A stretch of DNA of 12,441 bases from Actinomycetota bacterium (lineage in GTDB: Bacteria; Actinomycetota; Actinomycetes; Nanopelagicales; Nanopelagicaceae): NCBI GenBank assembly GCA_009704445.1, contig WLED01000027.1:1-12441 (forward strand). The letters are read 5' to 3'. The notes below the pieces were generated by a model. The model saw only the letters and a program-made list of their open reading frames with translations. It was not told where the DNA came from and made no database searches. Positions 1 to 7,556 of this stretch are shown in pieces (position 1 is the stretch's first letter; every line of letters starts with the position of its first letter). A program made the translations under genes and the position numbers.

Positions 1-492
1 ATGGCAGCAGATAGCAGTTTCGACGTAACTTCAAAGATCGATCGCATGGAGTTAGACAATGCGATTAATCAAGCAGTCAGAGAAATCGATACACGTTTTG
101 ATTTTAAAAACACTGGATCAAAAATTGAACTTGAAGGTGAAAAGATATTGATCGAAGCCGACACAGAAGAGCGCGCTAAGGCAGCACTTGATGTTGTTAA
201 AGACAAGATGATCAAACGCGGCGTCTCCCTTAAGCATTTAGATGCTGGTGAACCTGCGTTATCTGGAAAAATTTATAAAATTGCTGCGCCGTTAAAAGAA
301 GGCATCTCCACTGAAAATGCCAAGAAGATTGCAAAGAAGATTCGTGATGAAGGTCCAAAGTCTGTTAAGACTCAAATACAGGGTGATGAACTGCGCGTAA
401 CATCAAAAAGTCGAGATGATCTGCAAGAGACCATGGCAATGATTAAAGATGGTGGCTGGGATTTCGCAGTTCAATTTACGAACTTTAGATAA
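1..492 (+). CDS. yajQ: YajQ-family nucleotide-binding protein
   Basis: A complete 163-residue soluble protein of the YajQ/UPF0234 family, at the usual family length. The start fits the family, whose members begin with a short leader followed by SFD (here residues 6-8). Family signatures visible are RFDFK (32-36), KIAAPLKEGI (93-102), a basic segment around KSVKTQIQGDELRV (120-133) and the C-terminal FTNFR. Known structures show two ferredoxin-like alpha/beta domains, which here would be about residues 1-90 and 91-163. Members bind nucleotides or RNA, and one Xanthomonas homologue is a cyclic di-GMP effector; whether this one binds c-di-GMP cannot be seen. The protein is probably cytoplasmic. 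Any promoter and ribosome binding site lie left of the window. The next gene follows with no gap and in the same reading frame. The family call is very secure, the cellular role much less so. Confidence 0.95.
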   Translation: MAADSSFDVTSKIDRMELDNAINQAVREIDTRFDFKNTGSKIELEGEKILIEADTEERAKAALDVVKDKMIKRGVSLKHLDAGEPALSGKIYKIAAPLKEGISTENAKKIAKKIRDEGPKSVKTQIQGDELRVTSKSRDDLQETMAMIKDGGWDFAVQFTNFR

Positions 493-1383
493 TTGACTAA
501 AAATAAGCTCGGACTTTTATTTGGCATCAGTGCCTATTCACTCTGGGGATTATTCCCTTTGTACTGGCCCTTGCTTGAACCAGCTAATCCACTAGAGATT
601 GTCTCTCACCGTGCTGTTTGGACATTGGTTTTTTGCGTCATAGTTTTGTTTGCCACTAAGGCCTTAAAGGAAACTTTAGTAACTCTGAAGCGACCAAAAG
701 TTGCGGCCAAACTCTTTGCAACATCCTTACTCATCTCAATTAATTGGCTAGTTTATATCTGGGCAACAAATAATGGCCATGTGGTTGAAGCATCTTTGGG
801 TTATTACATCAATCCACTGATCACAATTGGTTTTGGTGTCTTTTTACTGAAAGAAAAACTTCGCCCATTGCAGTGGGTTTCTGTTTCAGTTGCAACAGTT
901 GGTGTTTCTGTTCTAACAATTGCGTATGGCCGACTTCCATGGGTTGCTTTGGGATTGGCTTTATCGTGGGGAAGTTATGGCTTGATTAAAAAGCAGTTAG
1001 GACTTGGAGCTTTAGAAGGCTTGGCCATTGAAACCTTTATCTCTGCTTTTTTCTATCTTGCCTATCTAGTATTTCTTGGAAACCAAGGAACTGGTCAGTT
1101 TGGAACTGGTTGGGGACTCACGTTGTTGTTAATGAGCGCGGGAGCGGTAACTGCGATTCCGCTGCTTCTGTTTAACGGTGCAGCTAATCGTCTTCCATTT
1201 ACAACAATTGGTCTTCTCCAATACATCACACCTACATTGCAGTTTTCTTGTGGTGTGTGGTTCTATCACGAAGCGATGCCAACATCTCGCTGGATAGGAT
1301 TTTTTATTATTTGGATTGCACTCATTGCTCTAGCTGTAGATCTAGTGAAATCAAACAGATCGGTCAATAACAGCGTCGCATAA
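493..1383 (+). CDS. rarD: RarD/EamA-family transporter (DMT superfamily permease)
   Basis: A 296-residue integral membrane protein of the RarD branch of the drug/metabolite transporter superfamily. About ten hydrophobic helices can be seen, at roughly 5-25, 37-55, 73-90, 100-119, 127-145, 149-164, 176-195, 207-227, 236-258 and 266-284, consistent with two EamA repeats. RarD-like motifs include ISAYSLWGLFPLYW (12-25), SLGYYINPL (101-109), LLQYITPTLQF (241-251) and the FYHEA loop (257-261). E. coli RarD is annotated as a chloramphenicol-sensitivity permease, but natural substrates of the family are mostly unknown and none can be assigned here. The TTG at 493 is the only sensible start: no Met codon occurs before residue 214 and the first helix begins at once. 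It abuts the yajQ stop, in frame, with no clear Shine-Dalgarno sequence, so translation probably depends on yajQ. The last ten residues lie beyond the final helix and are encoded opposite the end of the polyprenyl synthase gene. Confidence 0.88.
   Translation: MTKNKLGLLFGISAYSLWGLFPLYWPLLEPANPLEIVSHRAVWTLVFCVIVLFATKALKETLVTLKRPKVAAKLFATSLLISINWLVYIWATNNGHVVEASLGYYINPLITIGFGVFLLKEKLRPLQWVSVSVATVGVSVLTIAYGRLPWVALGLALSWGSYGLIKKQLGLGALEGLAIETFISAFFYLAYLVFLGNQGTGQFGTGWGLTLLLMSAGAVTAIPLLLFNGAANRLPFTTIGLLQYITPTLQFSCGVWFYHEAMPTSRWIGFFIIWIALIALAVDLVKSNRSVNNSVA
1351..1383. other. Tail-to-tail coding overlap of rarD and the polyprenyl synthase gene
   Basis: These 33 bases are coding on both strands. 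On the plus strand they encode the last ten residues of the RarD-like protein and its TAA stop (1381-1383). On the minus strand they encode the last ten residues of the polyprenyl synthase (LCDAVIDRSV) and its TGA stop (1353-1351). I see no GC-rich hairpin with a following T-run on either strand near here. Transcripts from each side would therefore be expected to run into the opposite gene unless Rho or collision stops them. Confidence 0.85.
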
Positions 1384-2340
1384 AGACATTAAGGCACCCG
1401 TCGCATCACTGATCGGCAGCGGCCCTAGAGCCAAACGTGCTTGCTTTGCAATCTCATGTAATTGCACACGTGATTCATCCAAAGCTTTGTGGGTTCTTAG
1501 TTCAACTAATACCTGTTGAACTGTTGCTTCATCTTCTATTGGTCCGGCCAAGAGCTGCTTAAGTTCAGAATCGGCTGAATCTGTAGATTTCATAACATTG
1601 AGAGTCACTAATGTTGGAACGCCTTCGCGTAGATCTGTTCCTGGTGTTTTTCCAGATTGATTTGATTCGCTTGCAATATCAATAACATCATCTGCCAACT
1701 GAAAAGCTACTCCTATTTTTTCACCAAAGACTGTTACTGTCTCAGTAATATCTTTTGGTGCACCGGAGATCATTGCGCCATAACGCGCAGAGGCAGAAAT
1801 GAGTGAGCCAGTTTTATCTGCAACAACTTTTAAGTAATGCTCCAAAGGATCTTGTCCTGGATTTGGTCCTTGCGTTTCCATTATCTGACCAATAACAAGT
1901 CGTTCAAATGTTCTTGCCTGTAAACGCACAGCGGCTGGTCCAAGGTCTGCCAATAGATCAGAAGATTTAGCAAAGAGAAAGTCGCCAGTTAAAATAGCAA
2001 TTGTGTTTCCCCATCGCATGTTGGCACTTTCTACTCCACGTCGTAGTGGAGCCTCATCCATTACATCATCGTGATAAAGAGTTGCTAAATGTGTAATCTC
2101 GCATGCCACAGCCGCTGCAATTATTTCCTGACCAGTTGGGTCGCCAAATTGTGATGTGAGCAGAGTGAGCAAAGGACGCAATCGTTTTCCGCCAGCTGAG
2201 ACCAAATGGTGGGCAGTCTCATCAACAAATGGATACTCACTTCTTGTATGGCTTCGGAGTAAGGACTCAACCTCTGCCATTCGGGCAACTAAATGCGCAT
2301 CAAGATTTGGCGCAATGTTTGGAATCCCGAAGGTAGACAT
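1351..2340 (-). CDS. Long-chain polyprenyl diphosphate synthase (trans-prenyltransferase)
   Basis: A 329-residue soluble trans-isoprenyl diphosphate synthase, all alpha-helical as a family, that extends an allylic diphosphate with isopentenyl diphosphate. Visible motifs are GGKRLRP (50-56), the first Asp-rich motif DDVMD (91-95) followed by the RRG loop (100-102), the catalytic KTGSL (176-180), and the second Asp-rich motif DDVID (217-221) preceded by FQLA. The residue five before the first Asp motif is Ala86, with no bulky aromatic; in this family that favours long products (about C35-C50) over farnesyl or geranylgeranyl diphosphate. The exact chain length cannot be read. The gene is the last of the nuo operon, and its ATG overlaps the nuoN stop by one base (TGATG). 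The likely product is the tail precursor of menaquinone, the electron acceptor of complex I. No Shine-Dalgarno precedes the start, which suggests reinitiation after nuoN. Names used for relatives include hepB/ispB/grcC; I do not assign one. Confidence 0.93.
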   Translation of the reverse strand: MSTFGIPNIAPNLDAHLVARMAEVESLLRSHTRSEYPFVDETAHHLVSAGGKRLRPLLTLLTSQFGDPTGQEIIAAAVACEITHLATLYHDDVMDEAPLRRGVESANMRWGNTIAILTGDFLFAKSSDLLADLGPAAVRLQARTFERLVIGQIMETQGPNPGQDPLEHYLKVVADKTGSLISASARYGAMISGAPKDITETVTVFGEKIGVAFQLADDVIDIASESNQSGKTPGTDLREGVPTLVTLNVMKSTDSADSELKQLLAGPIEDEATVQQVLVELRTHKALDESRVQLHEIAKQARLALGPLPISDATGALMSLCDAVIDRSV

Positions 2341-3857
2341 CAGCGAATAAAGATTGCTAGATCTGAAATGAAGTTAATGATCGGCGTTGGATACACACCA
2401 AGAATTAAAGTAATTGCGGCAGATACCACGATAGTAGAGCGAGTCAGTAGTGATGGAATCTCAACTCCCGTTCCATCTTCACTTGCATCACTAAAGAACA
2501 TCAAAACGATGACGCGAATGTAGAAAAATGCAGCAAGTGCACTTGAAAATATTGCTACAAGTACAAGTCCAGTTGCACCACTTTCATATGCAGCTGAAAA
2601 GATTGAAAACTTTCCAATAAAGCCGCTTGTTAGTGGAATACCGGCAAAGGCAAGTAAGAAGAATGCAAATGTTGAAGCGGCAAATGGAGAGCGTTTTCCA
2701 AGACCCTTCCAGCGGTTTAAATCGGTTACTTCACCAGATGAATCACGAACAAGAGTGACAACTGCGAACGCACCTACTGTTGTAATTCCGTATGCAAATA
2801 GATAGAAAATCGTTGCATCTAATCCAGACTTATTAAGTGCAATAACACCTGTTAGTAAAAAGCCTGCATGGGCAATAGAAGAGTAGGCAAGCATTCTTTT
2901 AACATCACGTTGTGTTACCGCTACAAGAGATCCGAGTAGCATCGTGATCACTGCGATTGCAGTCAGCACTGGCGACCAAGACCATTCGGCATTAGCAAAT
3001 ACTGTGTAATAGATTCGAAGCATCGCGCCAAATGCAGCAACTTTTGTTGCAGCTGCCATAAATGCTGTTACAGGAGTTGGTGCACCTTGATAAACATCTG
3101 GCGCCCAGGAATGGAATGGAACTGCTCCAACTTTAAAGAGCAGACCGATTGATAAAAATGCTATTCCAATAAGAAGTAGAACATCGTTTCCGGTTCCGCC
3201 AACTACAGAAGTTTGGATACCAGCAAAATCTAGTGAGCCTGAGTAACCATAGAGATAAGCAGCTCCGAATAAAAAGAAAGCAGATGAGAATGAGCCTAAT
3301 AAGAAATACTTTAGCGCTGACTCTTGTGATGCCAAACGTCTACGGCGAGAAAGGCCAGCCATGAGATAAAGAGGTAGTGAAAGCATCTCTAATGCGACAA
3401 ACAGTGTGATTAAATCTCCAGCAACTGGGAACATCAACATTCCAGAGACTGCAAACAATGTCAGTGGGTACACCTCGGTGACCTGGGTTCCCATTGCAAT
3501 TGCTCTACGTTCCTCTTCAGAACCAGGTAATGCAGCAGGAAGTGCCGTGAAATGTTCTGTATCTGCAATTAACAAAATTGCAATGATTGAAATAATCAAG
3601 ATACTGCCCTGCAAAAGAACGGCTGGTCCATCAATAATGATCGATCCCATGGCTGGTGTTAGGGACTGTTCTCCTCGAATATTCCAAACTTGGAAAAGTG
3701 CAAGGGTTAAAACACTCAGTGCAAGAGTTAATTGAACAATAGGACGCTTGGCCTTAGAGACAAATGCTTCAACTAAAACACCAATTAATGCACCCCCGAG
3801 CAGAATTAGCATCGGTGAAAGCAACGTGTATGAAAGTACTGGCGATGTAAAAGTCAT
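2340..3857 (-). CDS. nuoN: NADH-quinone oxidoreductase subunit N (complex I membrane arm)
   Basis: A 505-residue, very hydrophobic antiporter-like subunit of complex I in the cytoplasmic membrane. It forms one of the three proton channels homologous to Mrp antiporters. The residues expected for proton transfer are present: Glu157 in LFVALEMLSLPLY, Lys242 in FKVGAVPFHSWAPDVYQGAP (the NuoN/ND2 signature), Lys272 in ATKVAAFG and Lys416 in SGFIGKF. A soluble loop rich in charged residues (about 100-127) between the early helices is typical of actinobacterial NuoN. The start at 3857 is supported by GAGGA six bases upstream and by the TAATG overlap with the nuoM stop. The stop overlaps the start of the polyprenyl synthase gene by one base. 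Length and motifs are complete, with no frameshift seen. Confidence 0.97.
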   Translation of the reverse strand: MTFTSPVLSYTLLSPMLILLGGALIGVLVEAFVSKAKRPIVQLTLALSVLTLALFQVWNIRGEQSLTPAMGSIIIDGPAVLLQGSILIISIIAILLIADTEHFTALPAALPGSEEERRAIAMGTQVTEVYPLTLFAVSGMLMFPVAGDLITLFVALEMLSLPLYLMAGLSRRRRLASQESALKYFLLGSFSSAFFLFGAAYLYGYSGSLDFAGIQTSVVGGTGNDVLLLIGIAFLSIGLLFKVGAVPFHSWAPDVYQGAPTPVTAFMAAATKVAAFGAMLRIYYTVFANAEWSWSPVLTAIAVITMLLGSLVAVTQRDVKRMLAYSSIAHAGFLLTGVIALNKSGLDATIFYLFAYGITTVGAFAVVTLVRDSSGEVTDLNRWKGLGKRSPFAASTFAFFLLAFAGIPLTSGFIGKFSIFSAAYESGATGLVLVAIFSSALAAFFYIRVIVLMFFSDASEDGTGVEIPSLLTRSTIVVSAAITLILGVYPTPIINFISDLAIFIR

Positions 3858-5365
3858 TACTTGTCCTCAATGCTTGGAACTGGATCAGTGAAACCTAATT
3901 GGGAGATGATGTTTGTGGTTGCCGGATTAATAATTTTAAGGAGAGGCGATGGGTAAAAGCCCAAAACCACAATGATTGCCACAACTGGAGCAATTGCAAC
4001 TTTCTCACGAAGATTTAAATCCTTTAGGTTCTCATTGCCTGGCGTAGTTGGTCCATGCAACGCTTTTTGGACTGGAATCAAAATGTAAAGTGCTGCGAGA
4101 ATAATTCCGAAGGTTGCAATTACTGCATGGACTGGATACCTAGTAAAAGTTCCCACCAATACTAAGAACTCACTAACAAAGCTAGAAAGTCCAGGCAAGG
4201 CTAGAGAAGAAAGCCCTGCAAAGAAGAAAGTCCACGCCATTACTGGAGTGACGCGTTGTAAGCCACCGAAATCTGAAATTGTCGAAGATCCACGACGTGA
4301 AATCATCCATCCGGCTACCAAGAACAAAGCTGCAGTTGAGAAGGCGTGGTTGAACATGTAAAGAACTGCGCCGGTGTGACCTTGTGTAGTCATGGCAAAA
4401 ATTCCGAGCGTTATAAATCCAAAGTGAGAGATTGACGTATAGGCAATCAAGCGCTTGATATCTTTTTGGCCGATAGCAAGGAAGGCTCCGTAGAGAATTG
4501 ATATAACTGCCAAAATCAAAATTAGTGGTGTAAAGGTTTTGCTTGCTTCAGGAAATAGCGTCAAGCAGTAACGAATCATTCCGAATGTTCCAACTTTATC
4601 CAGAACTCCAAGAAGTAGAACTGATGTTCCAGGGGATGCCGATCCTGCTGCATCAGGTAACCAAGTGTGGAATGGCCAGACCGGAGCCTTAATTGCAAAT
4701 GCAATAAAGAATCCAAGGAACAAAAGATTTTGAGTTGTAGAGCTCATTTGCAACTGAGATAGCTCATTAATATCAAATGTATGTCCGAATTGGTCACCAG
4801 ACATAACGTAAAGCGCGATTATTGAGGCAAGCATCAATAATCCTCCGACAAGACTGTAAATCAAGAACTTAACCGCTGCTGCAGAGCGTTCGCCTGTTCC
4901 ATATCCACCTATTAAGAAGTAGACAGGAATTAACATGGCTTCAAAAATTACATAGAACAAGAAAACATCTGTGGCAGCAAAAACACCGATCATCATTGTT
5001 TCAAGCACAAGAATTAAAATATAAAAGGTTTTTACACTCCAGCGTCCGCCATGAGCCTCATTCCAACCAGCTAGCACCACGATTGGCGCCAAAATAGTTG
5101 ACATTAAAATAAGTACTAATGCAATTGCATCGATTCCCACTGCAAAATTGATCCCAAAACTTGGGATCCAAGCATATTTTTCAACAAATTGAAGTTCCAC
5201 GTTTTCGCGTTCAAAACTCAATGTCATCCCAATTGTTACAAGTAGTACAGCAATTGTTGTTATGAATGCAGCCTGCTTTGCAGCTTTTTCGTTTGCCTTA
5301 GGCAAAACTGAAACAACGGCAGCGCCAACTAACGGCAAGAACATCAATAAAGTTAACCAATTCAT
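3857..5365 (-). CDS. nuoM: NADH-quinone oxidoreductase subunit M (complex I membrane arm)
   Basis: A 502-residue antiporter-like complex I subunit that forms a proton channel in the membrane arm. Key residues are present: Glu142 in FYVIFEAMLIPVYF, Lys226 in IKAPVWPFHTWLPDA (the NuoM/ND4 signature), Lys257 in LDKVGTFG, the DIKRLIAYTSISHFGF stretch (302-317) and Glu399 in the terminal channel helix (FVSEFLVL). About 14 helices are expected for the family. I chose ATG at 5365 because its codon overlaps the nuoL TAA as TAATG, the pattern at several other junctions here, with GGTGG seven bases upstream. An in-frame TTG at 5383 would add only MGGGFI, would destroy that ribosome-binding GGTGG context, and does not look like the family N terminus. 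The usual helix signature NHG(L/F)ST reads NHAFST here (339-344), a mild variation. Confidence 0.97.
   Translation of the reverse strand: MNWLTLLMFLPLVGAAVVSVLPKANEKAAKQAAFITTIAVLLVTIGMTLSFERENVELQFVEKYAWIPSFGINFAVGIDAIALVLILMSTILAPIVVLAGWNEAHGGRWSVKTFYILILVLETMMIGVFAATDVFLFYVIFEAMLIPVYFLIGGYGTGERSAAAVKFLIYSLVGGLLMLASIIALYVMSGDQFGHTFDINELSQLQMSSTTQNLLFLGFFIAFAIKAPVWPFHTWLPDAAGSASPGTSVLLLGVLDKVGTFGMIRYCLTLFPEASKTFTPLILILAVISILYGAFLAIGQKDIKRLIAYTSISHFGFITLGIFAMTTQGHTGAVLYMFNHAFSTAALFLVAGWMISRRGSSTISDFGGLQRVTPVMAWTFFFAGLSSLALPGLSSFVSEFLVLVGTFTRYPVHAVIATFGIILAALYILIPVQKALHGPTTPGNENLKDLNLREKVAIAPVVAIIVVLGFYPSPLLKIINPATTNIISQLGFTDPVPSIEDK
3864..3868 (-). promoter_or_regulatory. Ribosome binding site of nuoN (GAGGA)
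   Basis: GAGGA on the minus strand, six bases before the nuoN ATG at 3857, inside the last codons of nuoM. It supports the start that overlaps the nuoM stop as TAATG. Confidence 0.7.
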
Positions 5366-7254
5366 TATGAAACCACCACCCAAATTGCGGCAATCAACGA
5401 AAGTGCGCCAATCAAAATAAGAGCGGCATAACTTCTAACAAAACCGTTCTGCAATCCACGTAACCCTGATCCAGAACCAATTGCCATTCTTGCGACAGCC
5501 CTGACAGATCCATCGACAACAACGTCTTCAGTTTTTACCAATCCCTTAGTAAGTAACTGGCCTGGACGCATAAAGAACTTCTCATTGAACTGATCTTGCA
5601 TAAGATCTTTACGTACAAACTTTGTAATTAGTGAAACATCTGTTGGTGCAATCGATTCAACATTTTCACGCATGTACTTATAGACAGCGATTGAAACACC
5701 GATTGCCACCATTGTTAAAGCCAATGCAGAGACAACAATTGGTTTGAGCAATTCTTCATGCTCACCGTGATCTTCAAATAGTGGGCTCAGCCACTTATAC
5801 AAAGCCTTGTCGTGATAGAGCAAGTACCCAGATGTCACAGATCCAACTGCCAAAACTGCCATTGGTAGCCACATCAACCATGGAGATTCATGTGGCTCCA
5901 CGCCTTCGTCCCATCGCTTAGTACCAGCAAAAGTCAGAATCATTACTCTCGTCATATAGAAAGCTGTTATTGCTGCACCGATCAAAGTTAGACATCCCAA
6001 AATTATGGCTTGGGTTCCACCAGAGTTGAAGGCAGATTCGATAATCATGTCCTTGGAGTAAAAACCTGCAAATGGTGGAACTCCAAGTATTGCTAGATAT
6101 CCAATTCCAAATGTTATGAATGTAATTGGCATGAAATGTCTGAGCGCTCCATATTTGCGCATATTTACTTCATCGTTCATTCCATGCATGACCGAACCTG
6201 CACCTAGGAACATTCCAGCCTTAAAGAATCCATGTGTAATCAAATGCATGATTGCAAAGGCGTATCCAATTGGCCCCAGACCTGTTGCCAAAATCATGTA
6301 ACCGATCTGTGACATGGTCGATGCCGCTAAAGCCTTTTTAATGTCATCTTTTGCTGTACCAATCAATGCACCAAAGATCAGTGTTATTGCTCCAACTATT
6401 ACAACTAGTAATTGCGCAATTGGGGCGGCATCAAAAACAAAGTTCGAACGAGTAATCAGGTACACCCCTGCTGTCACCATTGTTGCTGCGTGAATCAATG
6501 CCGATACAGGTGTTGGTCCTGCCATTGCATCACCGAGCCAGGCTTGCAATGGAAACTGCGCCGACTTTCCAGCCGCTGCGACAAGTAACATCACTCCCAT
6601 TGCAGTGAGTGCGGCTTCAGAGGTGTGATGTGCTTGTTCTGCAACTCCCGAAAATGAGACAGTACCCATCGTGGCAAATGCGATCATGATTGCAAGTGAA
6701 AGACCCATATCTCCAACACGGTTCATGACGAATGCTTTTTTAGATGCTGTTGCATATGCAGGTTTTTGATTCCAGAAACCAATCAAAAGATAAGAGGCAA
6801 GACCCACGCCCTCCCAGCCAACATAGAGACTTAAGTAACTATCTCCCAAAACCAATAGCAACATCGCTGCGATAAAAAGGTTGAGGTATGCAAAGAACCT
6901 TCGGCGATCACGATCTTCTGACATGTATGCAATTGAATAAATGTGGATCAGCGTTCCTACGCCAGTAATTAGTAGGACGAAACAGATCGATAATTGGTCC
7001 AGCAGTAATCCGGCATCAACGTTAAAACTTCCAACAGAGATCCACTCAAAAAGCTTTTGAGATGTTGGACGCATTTCAGCTGGGCGATTGACCATTTCAA
7101 TTAAGTGATAAACACCGACAGCAAAAGATGATCCTGATAAAGCTGTTGCTAAAAGGTGTCCCCATTTGTCTGTGCGACGCCCGCCCAAGAGCAAAATCAC
7201 TGCCCCTGCTAATGGAAGCCCAATCAAATACACCAAGCTAGTTGAAATACCCAT
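5365..7254 (-). CDS. nuoL: NADH-quinone oxidoreductase subunit L (complex I membrane arm, distal)
   Basis: A 629-residue antiporter-like subunit, at the usual NuoL length, that forms the most distal proton channel and the long lateral helix of complex I. Conserved residues include Glu148 in LYVGWEGVGLASYLL, Lys230 in AAGKSAQFPLQAWL, His255 in ALIHAATMVTAGVYL, DDIKKALAASTMSQIGYM (303-320), Lys345 in THGFFKAGMFLGAGSVMHGM and Lys401 in GFYSKDMI. The C-terminal third contains a less conserved, charged part (about 485-600), which fits the lateral helix region, and ends with a last membrane helix. The gene starts two bases after the nuoK stop (TAG, then TT, then ATG), the only true spacer in the window, with a weak GAGAT-like Shine-Dalgarno. 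Its TAA stop overlaps the nuoM start. All functional residues expected of an active NuoL are in place. Confidence 0.97.
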   Translation of the reverse strand: MGISTSLVYLIGLPLAGAVILLLGGRRTDKWGHLLATALSGSSFAVGVYHLIEMVNRPAEMRPTSQKLFEWISVGSFNVDAGLLLDQLSICFVLLITGVGTLIHIYSIAYMSEDRDRRRFFAYLNLFIAAMLLLVLGDSYLSLYVGWEGVGLASYLLIGFWNQKPAYATASKKAFVMNRVGDMGLSLAIMIAFATMGTVSFSGVAEQAHHTSEAALTAMGVMLLVAAAGKSAQFPLQAWLGDAMAGPTPVSALIHAATMVTAGVYLITRSNFVFDAAPIAQLLVVIVGAITLIFGALIGTAKDDIKKALAASTMSQIGYMILATGLGPIGYAFAIMHLITHGFFKAGMFLGAGSVMHGMNDEVNMRKYGALRHFMPITFITFGIGYLAILGVPPFAGFYSKDMIIESAFNSGGTQAIILGCLTLIGAAITAFYMTRVMILTFAGTKRWDEGVEPHESPWLMWLPMAVLAVGSVTSGYLLYHDKALYKWLSPLFEDHGEHEELLKPIVVSALALTMVAIGVSIAVYKYMRENVESIAPTDVSLITKFVRKDLMQDQFNEKFFMRPGQLLTKGLVKTEDVVVDGSVRAVARMAIGSGSGLRGLQNGFVRSYAALILIGALSLIAAIWVVVS

Positions 7255-7256
7255 AA

Positions 7257-7556
7257 CTATCTCTTCAACAAACTTGCATCATCTACAGATGCAGAACGGC
7301 GAGATCTATATATTGCAACGATGATGGCTAGTCCCACTACAACTTCACAAGCAGCAACTACCATCGTAAAAAACGCCATTACTTGCCCGTCGAGATTTCC
7401 ATTAATTCTTGAAAACGTAACAAAAGATAAATTCGCAGCGTTTAACATCAATTCGATACACATAAAGACAACAATGGCATTGCGGCGAACAACAACACCT
7501 ACTGCGCCGATAGTAAATAGAAGAGCAGAAATGTAAAGGTAGTTGGAGGCATCCAT
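7257..7556 (-). CDS. nuoK: NADH-quinone oxidoreductase subunit K (complex I membrane arm)
   Basis: A 99-residue membrane protein with three helices (about 5-23, 29-49 and 60-82), the standard NuoK/ND4L size. It carries the two buried glutamates that link the quinone site to the antiporter-like channels: Glu35 in CIELMLNAANL and Glu71 in AACEVVVGLAI. The short basic C-terminal tail (YRSRRS onward) should face the cytoplasm. The start is well supported, with a full AGGAGG seven bases upstream and a TAATG overlap with the nuoJ stop. A strong ribosome binding site on this small gene, mid-operon, may help keep its stoichiometry with the larger subunits (inference). Confidence 0.97.
   Translation of the reverse strand: MDASNYLYISALLFTIGAVGVVVRRNAIVVFMCIELMLNAANLSFVTFSRINGNLDGQVMAFFTMVVAACEVVVGLAIIVAIYRSRRSASVDDASLLKR

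Noticed and set aside
493..521. Promoter-like TTGACT (493-498) with a weak -10-like TTTATT after 17 bases
   Set aside because: The TTGACT is the TTG start and second codon of the transporter gene. The -10 matches only four of six bases, and a transcript from here would lack the start of the only plus-strand gene downstream.
1280..1450. Search for a bidirectional terminator between the convergent genes
   Set aside because: Only short weak inverted repeats such as CTAG-containing pairs are seen, with no GC-rich stem followed by a T-run on either strand.
2156..2523. Open plus-strand frames opposite the polyprenyl synthase and nuoN genes
   Set aside because: They encode low-complexity, family-less peptides opposite strongly conserved genes and have no ribosome binding sites of note.
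3406..3735. Plus-strand open frame of 109 codons inside nuoN
   Set aside because: It is an antisense shadow of a conserved membrane protein gene. Its sequence resembles no family I know.
5365..5383. TTG at 5383 as the nuoM start
   Set aside because: It would add only MGGGFI, encoded by what looks like the ribosome binding region. ATG at 5365 fits the family N terminus and the TAATG overlap.
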